In this document: positions 17,475 to 26,330 of the stretch, piece by piece
How the letters are laid out: each line of letters starts with the position of its first letter
Position numbering within the stretch: the first letter of the stretch is position 1
Assembly: GCA_964472525.1 (NCBI GenBank)
Contig: CAYYLL010000001.1
Coordinates: 185,396 to 249,395 of the forward strand
Direction: 5' to 3'
Length of the DNA stretch: 64,000 nt
Source: SZUA-37 sp964472525
GTDB taxonomy: Bacteria; Pseudomonadota; Gammaproteobacteria; UBA6429; Thiohalophilaceae
Notes under the pieces: generated by a model
The model's database searches: none
The model's input: the letters and a program-made list of their open reading frames with translations, nothing else
What the model was told of the DNA's origin: nothing
Made by a program: the position numbers and the translations under genes

Positions 17475-17604
17475 CACAAGGCAAGAGCGTATTAAAGACA
17501 TGGTACACATCACTTTTCTGGAGGATGTCGAGGTACAGATATTCGCCCCAGTGTTCGATCGGCTCATTGAATGTAATAAAATAATTTTTAACGCTAGCAT
17601 GCAT
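17470..17604 (-). CDS. Small ORF of 44 residues downstream of ttrA
   Basis: Starts MHASVKNYFITFNEPIEHW and ends in NTLLPCD. It is preceded by a strong ribosome-binding site, AAGGAG (17611-17616), six bases before the ATG. It lies about 150 bp beyond the ttrA stop, in the same direction. Its composition (aromatic and acidic residues, no low complexity) looks protein-like. I recognise no family. A longer open frame across the same DNA (17448-17678) lacks such a start and looks random. It could be a small regulatory or accessory protein, or the tail of a decayed gene. Confidence 0.5.
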   Translation of the reverse strand: MHASVKNYFITFNEPIEHWGEYLYLDILQKSDVYHVFNTLLPCD

Positions 17605-17750
17605 GGTCTTCTCCTTAAAACTCTCCTGAAAAGAAATAAATGATCTTTAGAAAGCTTTGCCGATTTCCTGTATTCCAATGTTGATCTTTATAGCTAAACG
17701 TTATCGGCAGTAATATTACTTTTCAGGGGTTCCCGCACAGCCTGGCTGAA

Positions 17751-20700
17751 TTAAGCTTTTTCAATGTTGGCAGGTAAACCTTGTCTGGCTGCGGAACCTA
17801 ACGTCCAGTCAACCAGCGGATATGAACCATGCCTGCTCGGATCTAACACGCTTAAGTCATTTAAGTTAATACCAACTTTAATTAATGGATTAGCATCAAC
17901 AACTTTCCCATCGATGCTTTGGTCTCTGGCACCGAGCTCCTTGTGACCAAAGCCATGTTCAATCGCGATACAGTTTTCCTGCACACCTTCAACACATTCA
18001 ACTAATGCATAAACGTGACCGTCTGGTGTTGATATCTTAATTCTGTCACCTGTTTCAATGCCGAGTTTGGCAGCAGTATGTTGATTCAATCTCACTGGAT
18101 TATTAGCATGAACCTGCCTTAAACGGTCAGAACCAATACTCATTGAACTCATGGTATGTGACTTATAACTGGTGAGTAATAGAGGCCATTGTTCTGGTTT
18201 AAATGCTTCATCAAGTGGTGTTCCATCAACTAAACGGGTTTTCATGAAGGTAGGTGTACCACTGAAAAACTCACCGCTTAAGCTGTTACGACGAGTACCA
18301 ATCGCTGGATTCCAGAGCATTAATGGCTTAGGCCAAATTTTTGTCGGGCTACCATCAGCATGACGACCATCTTCTGCATCCTGGAAGCGTCCGCCGCGAG
18401 CGTACAAATAAGCAACTTTATCCGCTTCTTCTTTAGTCAATGTTGATGTGATAACACTAAGAATCCGCTCAATACCAGACCATTTAATATCTTCTTCACC
18501 AATCGCTGGTACTGTTCTACCTTTTTGATAAGCTACGTTAGCACCACCATAAAGAGAGAATTCATAGGACTTATTAAGTGGATGCATGGATCCATCGTGA
18601 GCTTTAACTGCATTATCACCAAAACCCGGAAGTCCCATTTTTTTAGATATCGCAATCAAATAGGTTTCCATACAGAGCGTGTCACCTTCAGCTGTTTTTG
18701 CAACGCCTGGTTCAACAACTGGCCAGCGGCCTGTTGATACTTTAGTGCGCACGTCGTGCCATACACTTGTCCATCCCCAGGATTCATAGGTTAGTGTATC
18801 TGGCACTATATAATCTGCGAGAGCATTAGTTTCGTTGATAAATGCATCAATACTAATAAATAAAGGTAACTGTTTAGGATCTTTAAGTTTGTCGCCTAGA
18901 GCTGTATTAAAACCAGGCATACCATAAACAGGGTTTGTCATATGACTTATCCATGCTTTAACACGGTATGGATAACCATTTAGTGCAGCAGTTAAATGCT
19001 CCGTTAAAATTGGAGGTGAAATTGGGAACCACGGTTCACGTGATGGGTAGGGGTTTTCCCCCGCTGCTTTTTTACGCTTAAATTCTGATGTTTTTTCATA
19101 AGGAAATTTGGAACGAGATAAAAAGACACCACTAGGTTTTACCATTCCATGGAATTTTTTCAGGTTATAACGAGGACCCGTTCCAAATGCCTTGAATTTA
19201 CCACCACCGATTAGCGCACCACCTTTTAAGTTTAAGTTACCGATCATCGCATTAAGCATTAAGATCGACCAGCTAGTATAGAAACCGTTAGCACTCATTG
19301 TGCCACCGTGTGAAATAACCGAAGCCTTAGTGCCGTGACTGGTAAATTCATGAGCCAGGTTAACAATGTCAGCCATGGGTACACCGCATTCAGCACTGTA
19401 TTGTTCTAACGTTAACTGCTCAGCTGATTCTTTTAATAGCATGAAACTGGATTTAACCGCTATTTTTCCACTTTTAGTTGAAAGTGTACGTGATACGACC
19501 AAATTAGCCTTTGATACCTGTTTGCTGGTTACAGGCCTGTTTGTTTCAGAATCAATAACAATTACGTCATCGCCATTACCGTAAGCCTTACCCTTGAAAG
19601 GTAAATCAATGTCACTTGCATGGACAAGCTGACCAAATCCGGGGTGGTTTTTATCGCTAAATACAAGATGTGAAGCATTACTAAATCCGCCAAATCCAGC
19701 TTTTTTAGCAGCGGCCATGCTAGGCGCAGTTAAAAACTCACTGTTGTAACGGTTGTTGTCAATGATCCAACGTAACATACCCATGGCTAATGCTGAATCC
19801 GTTGCTGGTTTGATGGGTATCCATGTATTTTTAGGTGCACAGGGCATATTCGATGTATTAGGTAACATCGGTGAAACAACCGCATAAGAGAAATCTTTAC
19901 CATTATTTACACGCGCAGCTGATAACTCTCTTGCTGAACGTTTAAATGGATTACCTGATTGTTGTGGTGAAGTTCCTATAAACAATAGATATTTGCTATT
20001 TGCCCAATCAGGCTTTACGTGCGCATATTTTTTTAGATCATCTAATAATGCACCGCTACCACCACGATAACTAAAACCACAATAGGAGCCATGGTTTGCC
20101 CAGTTACGTGAACCAAAACAGTTAAAGGTAAATCGTTTAGTTAGTGCCTGTCGGCCATCATCACTGGCATCTGATACAAGCAGTTGATTTGCTTTAGGAC
20201 CGTATTCTGGATTTTTTGGATCAAGCCGAGTTTTAAGATCTCGAATATCTTTAAGTCCTTCAACATGGCCTTCACCAAACAGGTCGCCGCCATTAACCGT
20301 CTCTTCAACAAGTTGCTCAAAACTGATGGTTTTCCATTGACCACTACCACGAGGACCAACACGTTTTAAACATTCTTTAACACGATGTTTACTGTGCAGA
20401 TTTTCCAGCATAGCATTGCCACGAGCACAGGCTGTTGAACGCCCTGATAAACCCACATCTTTAAATGCACTCATGCCAACAAAGGCATCTTTGAGCGGTG
20501 TTTCAAAAGGAAGTGTGGTAGATTCAATGGATGATAATGGATGATATGGGTTTCCGACAATACGTAGAATCTTTTCGTTTTTATTATCGATACGTGCTCG
20601 TACTCCACATTTAGTCCAGCAGCCTAAACACATGGTGTTAGCAACTCGTTGTTCTTTGTTTGGTGTTATTGCACCTGTTTTTCCATCAACAAAATATTCA

Positions 20701-20867
20701 ACATCTAGTGAGTTACCATAGATAGCACGTTTAGTTGCTTCACCCGATGTACCATTTTCTACGCCATGAGCCAAACGTGAAAGAGTATTGCTATAACCAG
20801 CAACAAACAAACCAGTACCGCCAGTGATTGCTGTACCTTTTAAAAAACGTCTTTTACTATTATCCAT
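17751..20867 (-). CDS. ttrA: Tetrathionate reductase catalytic subunit TtrA
   Basis: A periplasmic molybdopterin enzyme that reduces tetrathionate to thiosulfate. Its 1038 residues match the family (about 1020 in Salmonella). A twin-arginine signal (SKRRFLKG, residues 4-11) directs folded export. Cys80, Cys83 and Cys87, with a later Cys in STACARG, bind a 4Fe-4S cluster. YCGFSYRGGSGA contains the probable Mo-ligand Cys. Stretches such as DLFGEGHVEGL and GTSPQQSGNPFKR agree closely with Salmonella TtrA from memory, which separates it from thiosulfate or arsenate reductases. Its ATG shares one base with the ttrC stop. It is third in ttrBCA and is probably activated by TtrSR. Confidence 0.94.
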   Translation of the reverse strand: MDNSKRRFLKGTAITGGTGLFVAGYSNTLSRLAHGVENGTSGEATKRAIYGNSLDVEYFVDGKTGAITPNKEQRVANTMCLGCWTKCGVRARIDNKNEKILRIVGNPYHPLSSIESTTLPFETPLKDAFVGMSAFKDVGLSGRSTACARGNAMLENLHSKHRVKECLKRVGPRGSGQWKTISFEQLVEETVNGGDLFGEGHVEGLKDIRDLKTRLDPKNPEYGPKANQLLVSDASDDGRQALTKRFTFNCFGSRNWANHGSYCGFSYRGGSGALLDDLKKYAHVKPDWANSKYLLFIGTSPQQSGNPFKRSARELSAARVNNGKDFSYAVVSPMLPNTSNMPCAPKNTWIPIKPATDSALAMGMLRWIIDNNRYNSEFLTAPSMAAAKKAGFGGFSNASHLVFSDKNHPGFGQLVHASDIDLPFKGKAYGNGDDVIVIDSETNRPVTSKQVSKANLVVSRTLSTKSGKIAVKSSFMLLKESAEQLTLEQYSAECGVPMADIVNLAHEFTSHGTKASVISHGGTMSANGFYTSWSILMLNAMIGNLNLKGGALIGGGKFKAFGTGPRYNLKKFHGMVKPSGVFLSRSKFPYEKTSEFKRKKAAGENPYPSREPWFPISPPILTEHLTAALNGYPYRVKAWISHMTNPVYGMPGFNTALGDKLKDPKQLPLFISIDAFINETNALADYIVPDTLTYESWGWTSVWHDVRTKVSTGRWPVVEPGVAKTAEGDTLCMETYLIAISKKMGLPGFGDNAVKAHDGSMHPLNKSYEFSLYGGANVAYQKGRTVPAIGEEDIKWSGIERILSVITSTLTKEEADKVAYLYARGGRFQDAEDGRHADGSPTKIWPKPLMLWNPAIGTRRNSLSGEFFSGTPTFMKTRLVDGTPLDEAFKPEQWPLLLTSYKSHTMSSMSIGSDRLRQVHANNPVRLNQHTAAKLGIETGDRIKISTPDGHVYALVECVEGVQENCIAIEHGFGHKELGARDQSIDGKVVDANPLIKVGINLNDLSVLDPSRHGSYPLVDWTLGSAARQGLPANIEKA

Positions 20868-21946
20868 TACGCACCCTTATTTATTGGTGATTGATTTTCA
20901 CGTACTATTTCAGAGAAAAATAAAATGATGGCGATCCATAACCCAAATGTTCCAACTATTCCTAATACACCTTCAGGCCCCCAGGGGATATTGTAAAAGT
21001 ATGTACCTGCACCGTATTTCGGTACGACCTGACTCTGAATTAAAATAATCCAGCGAAGCCCCCAGGCTAAATGAATCGAGATAATTCCGATCATTAATGC
21101 AGGAATTTTATTCACTCTGTTTTTTTTAATTAACAGGGCAATGAGAACTAATACAGTAATCACAATCCAGATAGCTGAAACTTGCCAGGTCGGACTAAAT
21201 GTTAGTAGACGTGAGGCTTCGTCTGGTGATTTACCACCAAAGAATACCCAAACAGCTGCAACTAATATGAATATTCTTAATGCCCATGAACACCAGCCAA
21301 TTAGAATTTTAGTGGTATTCTGGTCGTAACCTTTAATAAAGCGATTTAATACAATTAATGAGCCTAATGCGGCTAACACGGCTGTTGTAGCCAGGTTAAC
21401 TGGCAACCATGGTGTATGCCAGAGTACGCGAGCTTCAACCACCATAACCTCCATACCCGTATAAAGTGCGACACTGGTTGCTGATAGAAAAGTAACTATA
21501 GCCACTGGTTTGATTAGATGACTCGACTGCCATTTCCCCAGTGCTAATAGTTTGCAAAATCTGCCCAATAAATCATTATTCTTACCTTGCTCTTTTAAGC
21601 TATCGCGAAGTAATAACCAGCCAAATAAAATCGATAATAGATTAAATATCGGTAAGATATAGGCTCCAAACCACATCCAGGAACCCGTTCTTGATTGCAT
21701 GTAAAAATGCCACGCACGAGCAGGTTGATGTAGATCAGCGAGTAAAGATACAGGTGCTACGATTCCGGCACTAATCATTAATAAACCCGTTAATATTAAT
21801 AATCGATGGTTATGTTGCTTAAAAATAATTGACGAAGTAGCTATCCATACTGCGCCATAGGCTATGCCGATCATAAAAAAGTATTGTACTGCCCAGGGAA
21901 GCCAGGAAATAACAAAGTCAGGTGTAAGTATCTCTTTAATTATCAT
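20867..21946 (-). CDS. ttrC: Tetrathionate reductase membrane subunit TtrC (NrfD family)
   Basis: A 359-residue polytopic membrane protein with eight or nine hydrophobic segments in NrfD/PsrC style. It would oxidise quinol and pass electrons to TtrB. Typical features are LADLHQPARAWHFY near residue 70 and a C-terminal WGPEGVLGIVG loop. Position between ttrB (11-bp overlap upstream) and ttrA (shared base downstream) confirms the assignment. Other NrfD proteins serve polysulfide or nitrite systems, but the neighbours make TtrC clear. Confidence 0.92.
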   Translation of the reverse strand: MIIKEILTPDFVISWLPWAVQYFFMIGIAYGAVWIATSSIIFKQHNHRLLILTGLLMISAGIVAPVSLLADLHQPARAWHFYMQSRTGSWMWFGAYILPIFNLLSILFGWLLLRDSLKEQGKNNDLLGRFCKLLALGKWQSSHLIKPVAIVTFLSATSVALYTGMEVMVVEARVLWHTPWLPVNLATTAVLAALGSLIVLNRFIKGYDQNTTKILIGWCSWALRIFILVAAVWVFFGGKSPDEASRLLTFSPTWQVSAIWIVITVLVLIALLIKKNRVNKIPALMIGIISIHLAWGLRWIILIQSQVVPKYGAGTYFYNIPWGPEGVLGIVGTFGLWIAIILFFSEIVRENQSPINKGA

Positions 21947-22712
21947 TATTAATTATCTCCCCATCATCAAGCATTAACGTTTTAACCCCGGGTTGAGTAT
22001 TCAGTTGATCCTGGAAAACGTCTGACATACCAATATAAAAAACACGTGGTGATGTTCCTGCACCAGGTTTTAGTACTTTAATATCTTTCTTATTTATTTT
22101 AAGAAGCTGGCTTATATGGCTATCCGAATCATTTAAGTCACCAATAACACGTGCTTCACCTACACAGGTTTCAACACAGGCAGGTAATAATCCAGCTTCC
22201 AGGCGATGCGCACAAAATGTACATTTATCTGCAACATTTGTTTCTTTATTGATAAAGCGTGCTTCGTAGGGACAGGCCTGAACACAGTAGCCACAACCAA
22301 CACACCAATCACTATCAATAACAACAATACCGTCTTCACGTTGAAAAGTAGCACCCGTAGGGCATACAGGTATACACGCAGGTGTTTTACAATGGTTACA
22401 TAATCGAGGCATCATAAAAAATGCCGCTGGTGAGTCTAAATTATCATCATCAGAAACTTCGTATTGATTTACAGTTGTTCTGAACTGACCGAGAGGTGGT
22501 TGATTTTCGATAGTGCAGGCAACCGTACAAGATTGACAACCAACACAACGTCTCAGATCAATAACCATACCGTAACGTTTACCCGGTATCCCTTTTTTAG
22601 AGATACGGTCAGGCGTTGTATTTGTAGCATAAACTTCAGTCACTGGGATTAGAGCTGCACCAACAGTTAATCTGGATAATGACAACAGCAATTTACGTTT
22701 ACTGAGATCCAT
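21936..22712 (-). CDS. ttrB: Tetrathionate reductase iron-sulfur subunit TtrB
   Basis: A 258-residue periplasmic ferredoxin-like subunit that carries electrons from TtrC to TtrA. Four Cys groups are visible: CVGCQSCTVAC, CNHCKTPACIPVC, CVGCGYCVQAC and CTFCAH...CVETC, enough for four 4Fe-4S clusters. The N-terminus MDLSKRKLLLSLSRL looks like a degenerate twin-arginine signal (K-R-K). The start at 22712 was preferred over an upstream in-frame ATG at 22790 because AAGGGAA lies six bases before it and the signal then sits at the N-terminus. It is first in the ttrBCA operon. Confidence 0.92.
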   Translation of the reverse strand: MDLSKRKLLLSLSRLTVGAALIPVTEVYATNTTPDRISKKGIPGKRYGMVIDLRRCVGCQSCTVACTIENQPPLGQFRTTVNQYEVSDDDNLDSPAAFFMMPRLCNHCKTPACIPVCPTGATFQREDGIVVIDSDWCVGCGYCVQACPYEARFINKETNVADKCTFCAHRLEAGLLPACVETCVGEARVIGDLNDSDSHISQLLKINKKDIKVLKPGAGTSPRVFYIGMSDVFQDQLNTQPGVKTLMLDDGEIINNDN

Positions 22713-23084
22713 CGTTGTTCCCTTAATTTCATTTAATATAGTCAAACCATAGTTAAACCATAAAATTATTACCATTGTGGTTTTCCACATGCCGATATTT
22801 CACTTGATATAAATCAATAAAAAGCTCTTGAAATTATTAATGCATAAAAATATTAAACAGGTTTATTCTCAATTATTGTCTATTCTCTTTCTCTATGTGT
22901 CAGAATGCTTTTCACTTAAATTAACCTGAAGGACAAAGTGATACGGAAAATCCTGGCACTGTAAAAGAGTTGATCTAAGATGAACGTCCGATATAAAAAC
23001 ATATTGACGTTATACATTAAGAAACATGTATGTTCATTTTGAAACAGAACAGGTTTCAACTTTGTCAGAATACACCGTTATCAG
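22713..23084. promoter_or_regulatory. Divergent ttrB / ttrS control region
   Basis: A 372-bp gap that must hold promoters for ttrBCA (-) and ttrSR (+). On the + strand, TTGACG at 23004-23009 is a -35-like hexamer, with a weak TATGTT about 19 bp further. The palindrome AACAT-GT-ATGTT (about 23023-23034) overlaps that -10 and could bind TtrR or another regulator. No clear FNR box was found. Assignments are by eye. Confidence 0.4.
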
Positions 23085-24941
23085 TTGGTAAAAATATTGC
23101 AGCATTTAAAGAAAAAATGGTGGCGAAGCAAAACTAACCTTTTGGTATGGATAACTCTTGTGAGTTCTGTTATATCAGTGTCTATATTTGCTAATGGAAG
23201 CTCACCATCAACCCAACAATCCAAAACCTCTATTATTCAAGTAGTCGATGTTGGTGTGCTCGCAACAAGAGGTGTAAAAAAAGCCAGGCATCGCTGGCAA
23301 CCAACTATGGAATGGTTAGAATCCAGCATTCCCGGCATTCAATTTGTATTGCGCCCATTTACTCTGGATGAAATGGAAGCCGCAGTACGAAATCAAAATA
23401 TTGATTTTGTGGTAACAAATCCAGGGCAGGCGGTACGCCTTGGCAGGCAATACTCACTTTCCTGGCTTGCCACACTAAACAGCATGATAGGTGGCGGAAC
23501 CACTCATGTGATTGGTTCAGCATTAGTTGTTAGAGCAAAGTCTCATTACCAAACCATTAAGGATGTAAGTGGAAAGAGCATTGCAGCTGTTGCACAAAAT
23601 GCCTTTGGTGGTTATCTCGCCATGCGGTTTGAAGTAGATAAACTTGGACTTGAGCCAAGCGACTTTTTTTCCAACACACATTTTTCAGGTTTCCCAATTG
23701 ATACTGTAATTGATCAATTGCAGAACAGGCTAGTTGAAGCTGCTGTAGCACCAGCATGTTTAATTGAACACATGGCAAAAGAAGGTCTTATCAATTTATC
23801 AAATTTTCGAGTGTTAAATAATATCACGCCACAGGGTTTCTCCTGTGTGGTATCAACATCACTATACCCGAACTGGTCATTTGCTAAAACATCTCGCCCA
23901 TCAAACAAGCTCGCGAAGTCGGTTGAGAAAGCATTACTTGCCATGCCCAGTGATAGCCCAGCCGCAATCGCCTCCGGTTCTGTTGGCTGGACATCACCAA
24001 TTAGTCAACTCGCGATAGATAAGCTCTACCAGAAATTATATATGCATCCATTACAGAATCCATGGTGGCAAGAAGCAATTATCTGGCTAAAACGCAATCG
24101 ACAATGGAGTGCGGCTCTTATTATTTTATTTGTGATTCTCAATGTCTATCATTTCTCACTCGAATACCGTTTTAATCGCAGCAATCGAAAACTTGAAGAG
24201 ATGTTGCATCGCCTTAAAGAGAAAAACATCATGCTGGAACATTCACAACGATTAGCGATTGTGGGGGAACTCGGTAGTAGTCTGGCTCATGAAATCAATC
24301 AGCCATTAGCCGCTATTCGTAATTACAGTCAGGGTGGATTGCTCAGGATTCAAAAAGGAACAACGACCCAGGAAATTGCATCAGTTCTAGAGAATATTCA
24401 GCATCAGGTCATCAGAGCTGATAGTATTATGCAAAGACTGAGAGCGCTAATTAACAAGCGCTCGATTGAAAAGTCAACCTGCGATTTTGAGCACATTATT
24501 ACCGACACGCTAGAGCTACTTGAATATGACTTCCATAAAAAAAATATTTCTCTATCACGTTCTGTTCAGGGTGACAATCATGCACTTTTTGCCGACGTGA
24601 TTGGATTGCAGCAAGTTTTATTGAATATACTGAGCAATGCAGCTGATGCCTGTTTAATGCGAGAAGATAACCTCTATGGTCATCACATTAATATTGAAAC
24701 TCACTATTCTGCGAACAAAATGATTCTTCGTGTGACTGACAATGGTGTCGGTCTAACAGCTGATTACACACCGTTTAAAGAAGCCTTTCATAGCACTAAA
24801 CCCAATGGCCTTGGATTAGGTCTTGCCATTTGTCGTAACATAATAGAAAGTCATAATGGAAAATTTAGCTTACAATCCAGCTCGCCACACGGCTGCCAGG
24901 TGACAGTTACTATTCCATTTAAAAGACAGGATAGTTCCTAA
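23085..24941 (+). CDS. ttrS: Tetrathionate sensor histidine kinase TtrS
   Basis: A membrane sensor kinase of about 618 residues. After an N-terminal membrane segment comes a periplasmic PhnD-like binding domain (about 50-310; NQNIDFVVTNPGQ, IAAVAQNAFGG), then a second membrane span near 343-362. A HisKA domain with HEINQPLAAIRNYS (His about 402) and an HATPase domain (NILSNAADAC, DNGVGL, GLGLGLAICRN) follow. TtrS proteins sense tetrathionate through the PhnD-like domain. It is divergent from ttrBCA, and ttrR follows after 8 bp. The start is uncertain: TTG 23085 is the longest option, there is no good ribosome-binding site, and no early ATG is available. Confidence 0.9.
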   Translation: MVKILQHLKKKWWRSKTNLLVWITLVSSVISVSIFANGSSPSTQQSKTSIIQVVDVGVLATRGVKKARHRWQPTMEWLESSIPGIQFVLRPFTLDEMEAAVRNQNIDFVVTNPGQAVRLGRQYSLSWLATLNSMIGGGTTHVIGSALVVRAKSHYQTIKDVSGKSIAAVAQNAFGGYLAMRFEVDKLGLEPSDFFSNTHFSGFPIDTVIDQLQNRLVEAAVAPACLIEHMAKEGLINLSNFRVLNNITPQGFSCVVSTSLYPNWSFAKTSRPSNKLAKSVEKALLAMPSDSPAAIASGSVGWTSPISQLAIDKLYQKLYMHPLQNPWWQEAIIWLKRNRQWSAALIILFVILNVYHFSLEYRFNRSNRKLEEMLHRLKEKNIMLEHSQRLAIVGELGSSLAHEINQPLAAIRNYSQGGLLRIQKGTTTQEIASVLENIQHQVIRADSIMQRLRALINKRSIEKSTCDFEHIITDTLELLEYDFHKKNISLSRSVQGDNHALFADVIGLQQVLLNILSNAADACLMREDNLYGHHINIETHYSANKMILRVTDNGVGLTADYTPFKEAFHSTKPNGLGLGLAICRNIIESHNGKFSLQSSSPHGCQVTVTIPFKRQDSS

Positions 24942-24949
24942 TAAGGTTA

Positions 24950-25582
24950 ATGCGAATGCTTACTCAATCTTTACCAGTTTATGTTGTTGATGATGATGAA
25001 TCTGTCCGTGATTCCCTGGCTTTTGTTCTGGAAGGTTATGATTTTGATGTAACCACATTCGAGGATGGGCAAGCCTTTATTGACAATGCCGCCATTGATA
25101 AACCGGGGTGTGTTGTACTTGACTGTCGGATGCCAAAACTACGTGGACAGGAAGTACATGCCATCTTAAATCAACGAAACAGCCCGCTTTCTGTAATTTT
25201 TCTAACTGGGCATAGTGATGTTCCAATGGCGGTTGATGCGCTTAAACTGGGTGCATTCGACTTTTTTCAAAAACCTGTCGATGGTGAAAAAATTTCTGTA
25301 GCTATTAGCAAAGCGTGTAAACAGTCTCTTTTGCGTGACATACAACTTGTAGCAGTAGCTGCCTATCATTCCCTGACTGAACGTGAGAACGGAATCTTAA
25401 AGCTTATTGTAAAAGGTAAACGCAACCAGCAAATTGCTGATGAATTATGTATTGCATTAAGAACAGTAGAGGTTCACCGCTCCAGTTTGATGAAAAAGTT
25501 CCAGGCCAAAACAGTGGCGGATTTGGTATTGCAGTATGGGGACGTAATGAATTTAGAGTCCTCCACACTACTGTCCCGTTAA
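24950..25582 (+). CDS. ttrR: Response regulator TtrR (FixJ/LuxR type)
   Basis: A 210-residue two-domain regulator. The receiver domain has VVDDDESVRDSL at the N-terminus, the phospho-acceptor Asp in VVLDCRMP (about residue 61) and FQKPVDG. The C-terminal LuxR-type helix-turn-helix contains LTERENGILKLIVKGKRNQQ. It is expected to activate ttrBCA on phosphorylation by TtrS. AAGG lies close before the ATG; a second ATG is two codons downstream. The last six codons and the stop lie inside the left inverted repeat of the IS remnant, so the original C-terminus was probably replaced on insertion. Confidence 0.92.
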   Translation: MRMLTQSLPVYVVDDDESVRDSLAFVLEGYDFDVTTFEDGQAFIDNAAIDKPGCVVLDCRMPKLRGQEVHAILNQRNSPLSVIFLTGHSDVPMAVDALKLGAFDFFQKPVDGEKISVAISKACKQSLLRDIQLVAVAAYHSLTERENGILKLIVKGKRNQQIADELCIALRTVEVHRSSLMKKFQAKTVADLVLQYGDVMNLESSTLLSR

Positions 25583-26180
25583 CAGGTAATAAGGTAGGCC
25601 TGAAAACCCTATAATTTTGTTACAATGAAATCACGACAAGTCATTGAACAAATAGGAATAATCAGGCCATGGCACATAATAATACTGTTTTTTTACAACT
25701 GCTTAAATTGATACCGAGACATGAATTTGAAACTCTTGCAAAACATCACCATAGTGGCCGTTCTTTTAGAACAGCAACACGCTGGTCGCAGTTTGTAACG
25801 ATGGCCATGGCTCAGTTATCCGGTAGAAATAGCCTGCGTGATATTGTTGAAAACATGTCTGCTCAGATTCACCGCCTTTATCATCTAGGTATCGCAAAAT
25901 TAACACGGTCAAACTTATCACGGATTAATGAAGCGAAGCCTTTTGAGTTGTATGCTGTTATGACTCAAATCTGGATTGCATTGTGTATTTATTTGCTTCT
26001 AGCTTTTATAAAGTTCCAGTCAAAAATAAGCAAAAGCATGCAACAGATATTACGGTTATTACAATTAAATTTGTTTGAAAAACGCGAGTTGATGGCGTTA
26101 CTCAGAGATGACCCGATTCCCGACAGGCTGCCTAATATTAATCAAATGACATTACTATAAAAGTTAACGGGACAGCAGTG
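25566..26180 (+). mobile_element. Internally deleted IS4-type element (615 bp)
   Basis: The ends form an 18-bp inverted repeat with one mismatch: CACTACTGTCCCGTTAAC (25566-25583) and GTTAACGGGACAGCAGTG (26163-26180). The single ORF inside joins the N- and C-terminal parts of a transposase without its catalytic core, so the element resembles a MITE that would need a helper. No target duplication is obvious. The right end lies 3 bp from the 94-bp repeat copy 2; the left end overlaps the ttrR stop. Confidence 0.85.
25669..26160 (+). pseudogene. IS4-family transposase with catalytic core deleted
   Basis: A 163-residue in-frame remnant. Residues 1-100 match the DUF4372-type N-terminal domain of IS4-like transposases (FLQLLKLIPRHEFE, RSFRTATRWSQFV, LSGRNSLRDI). 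From about residue 104 it jumps to the extreme C-terminus (QIWIALCIYLLLAFIKFQSK, LLQLNLFEKRELMALL). Full-length relatives are more than twice as long, and the DDE catalytic residues lie in the missing middle. The frame is kept, so a short DNA-binding protein might still be made. Confidence 0.88.
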
Positions 26181-26183
26181 ATT

Positions 26184-26277
26184 GCAAGTAATTGTGTTAT
26201 TTATTGTTATAGTGTGAAACAGCTCACCTAAGAGTTATTCCTGTTTAATGTTAGTGATATAAATTTGTGAGCTTAAT
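26184..26277. repeat. 94-bp direct repeat, copy 2 (right border of ttr block)
   Basis: Gapless match to 17381-17474 (84 of 94). It starts 3 bp after the right end of the IS remnant and ends about 50 bp before the stop of the tviB-like gene. It includes a CRP-like palindrome at 26213-26228. Confidence 0.9.
26213..26228. promoter_or_regulatory. CRP-like site in repeat copy 2
   Basis: TGTGAAACAGCTCACC, with arms TGTGA and TCAC kept as in copy 1 although the base before TCAC differs. No obvious gene start lies downstream on either strand, so this copy may be an inactive relic. Confidence 0.4.
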
Positions 26278-26330
26278 GACTGTCTACAAACCTTTTTTCA
26301 CCAAAACACAGGTTAAGTTGGTGGCTGTAA

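Noticed and set aside
17448..17678. 76-residue frame on the - strand after ttrA
   Set aside because: The overlapping 44-residue frame has the Shine-Dalgarno and better composition; this one looks like its shadow.
17381..26277. 94-bp repeats as phage-type attachment sites
   Set aside because: No integrase or tRNA gene is present, and the copies differ at 10 positions, more than expected for recent att sites.
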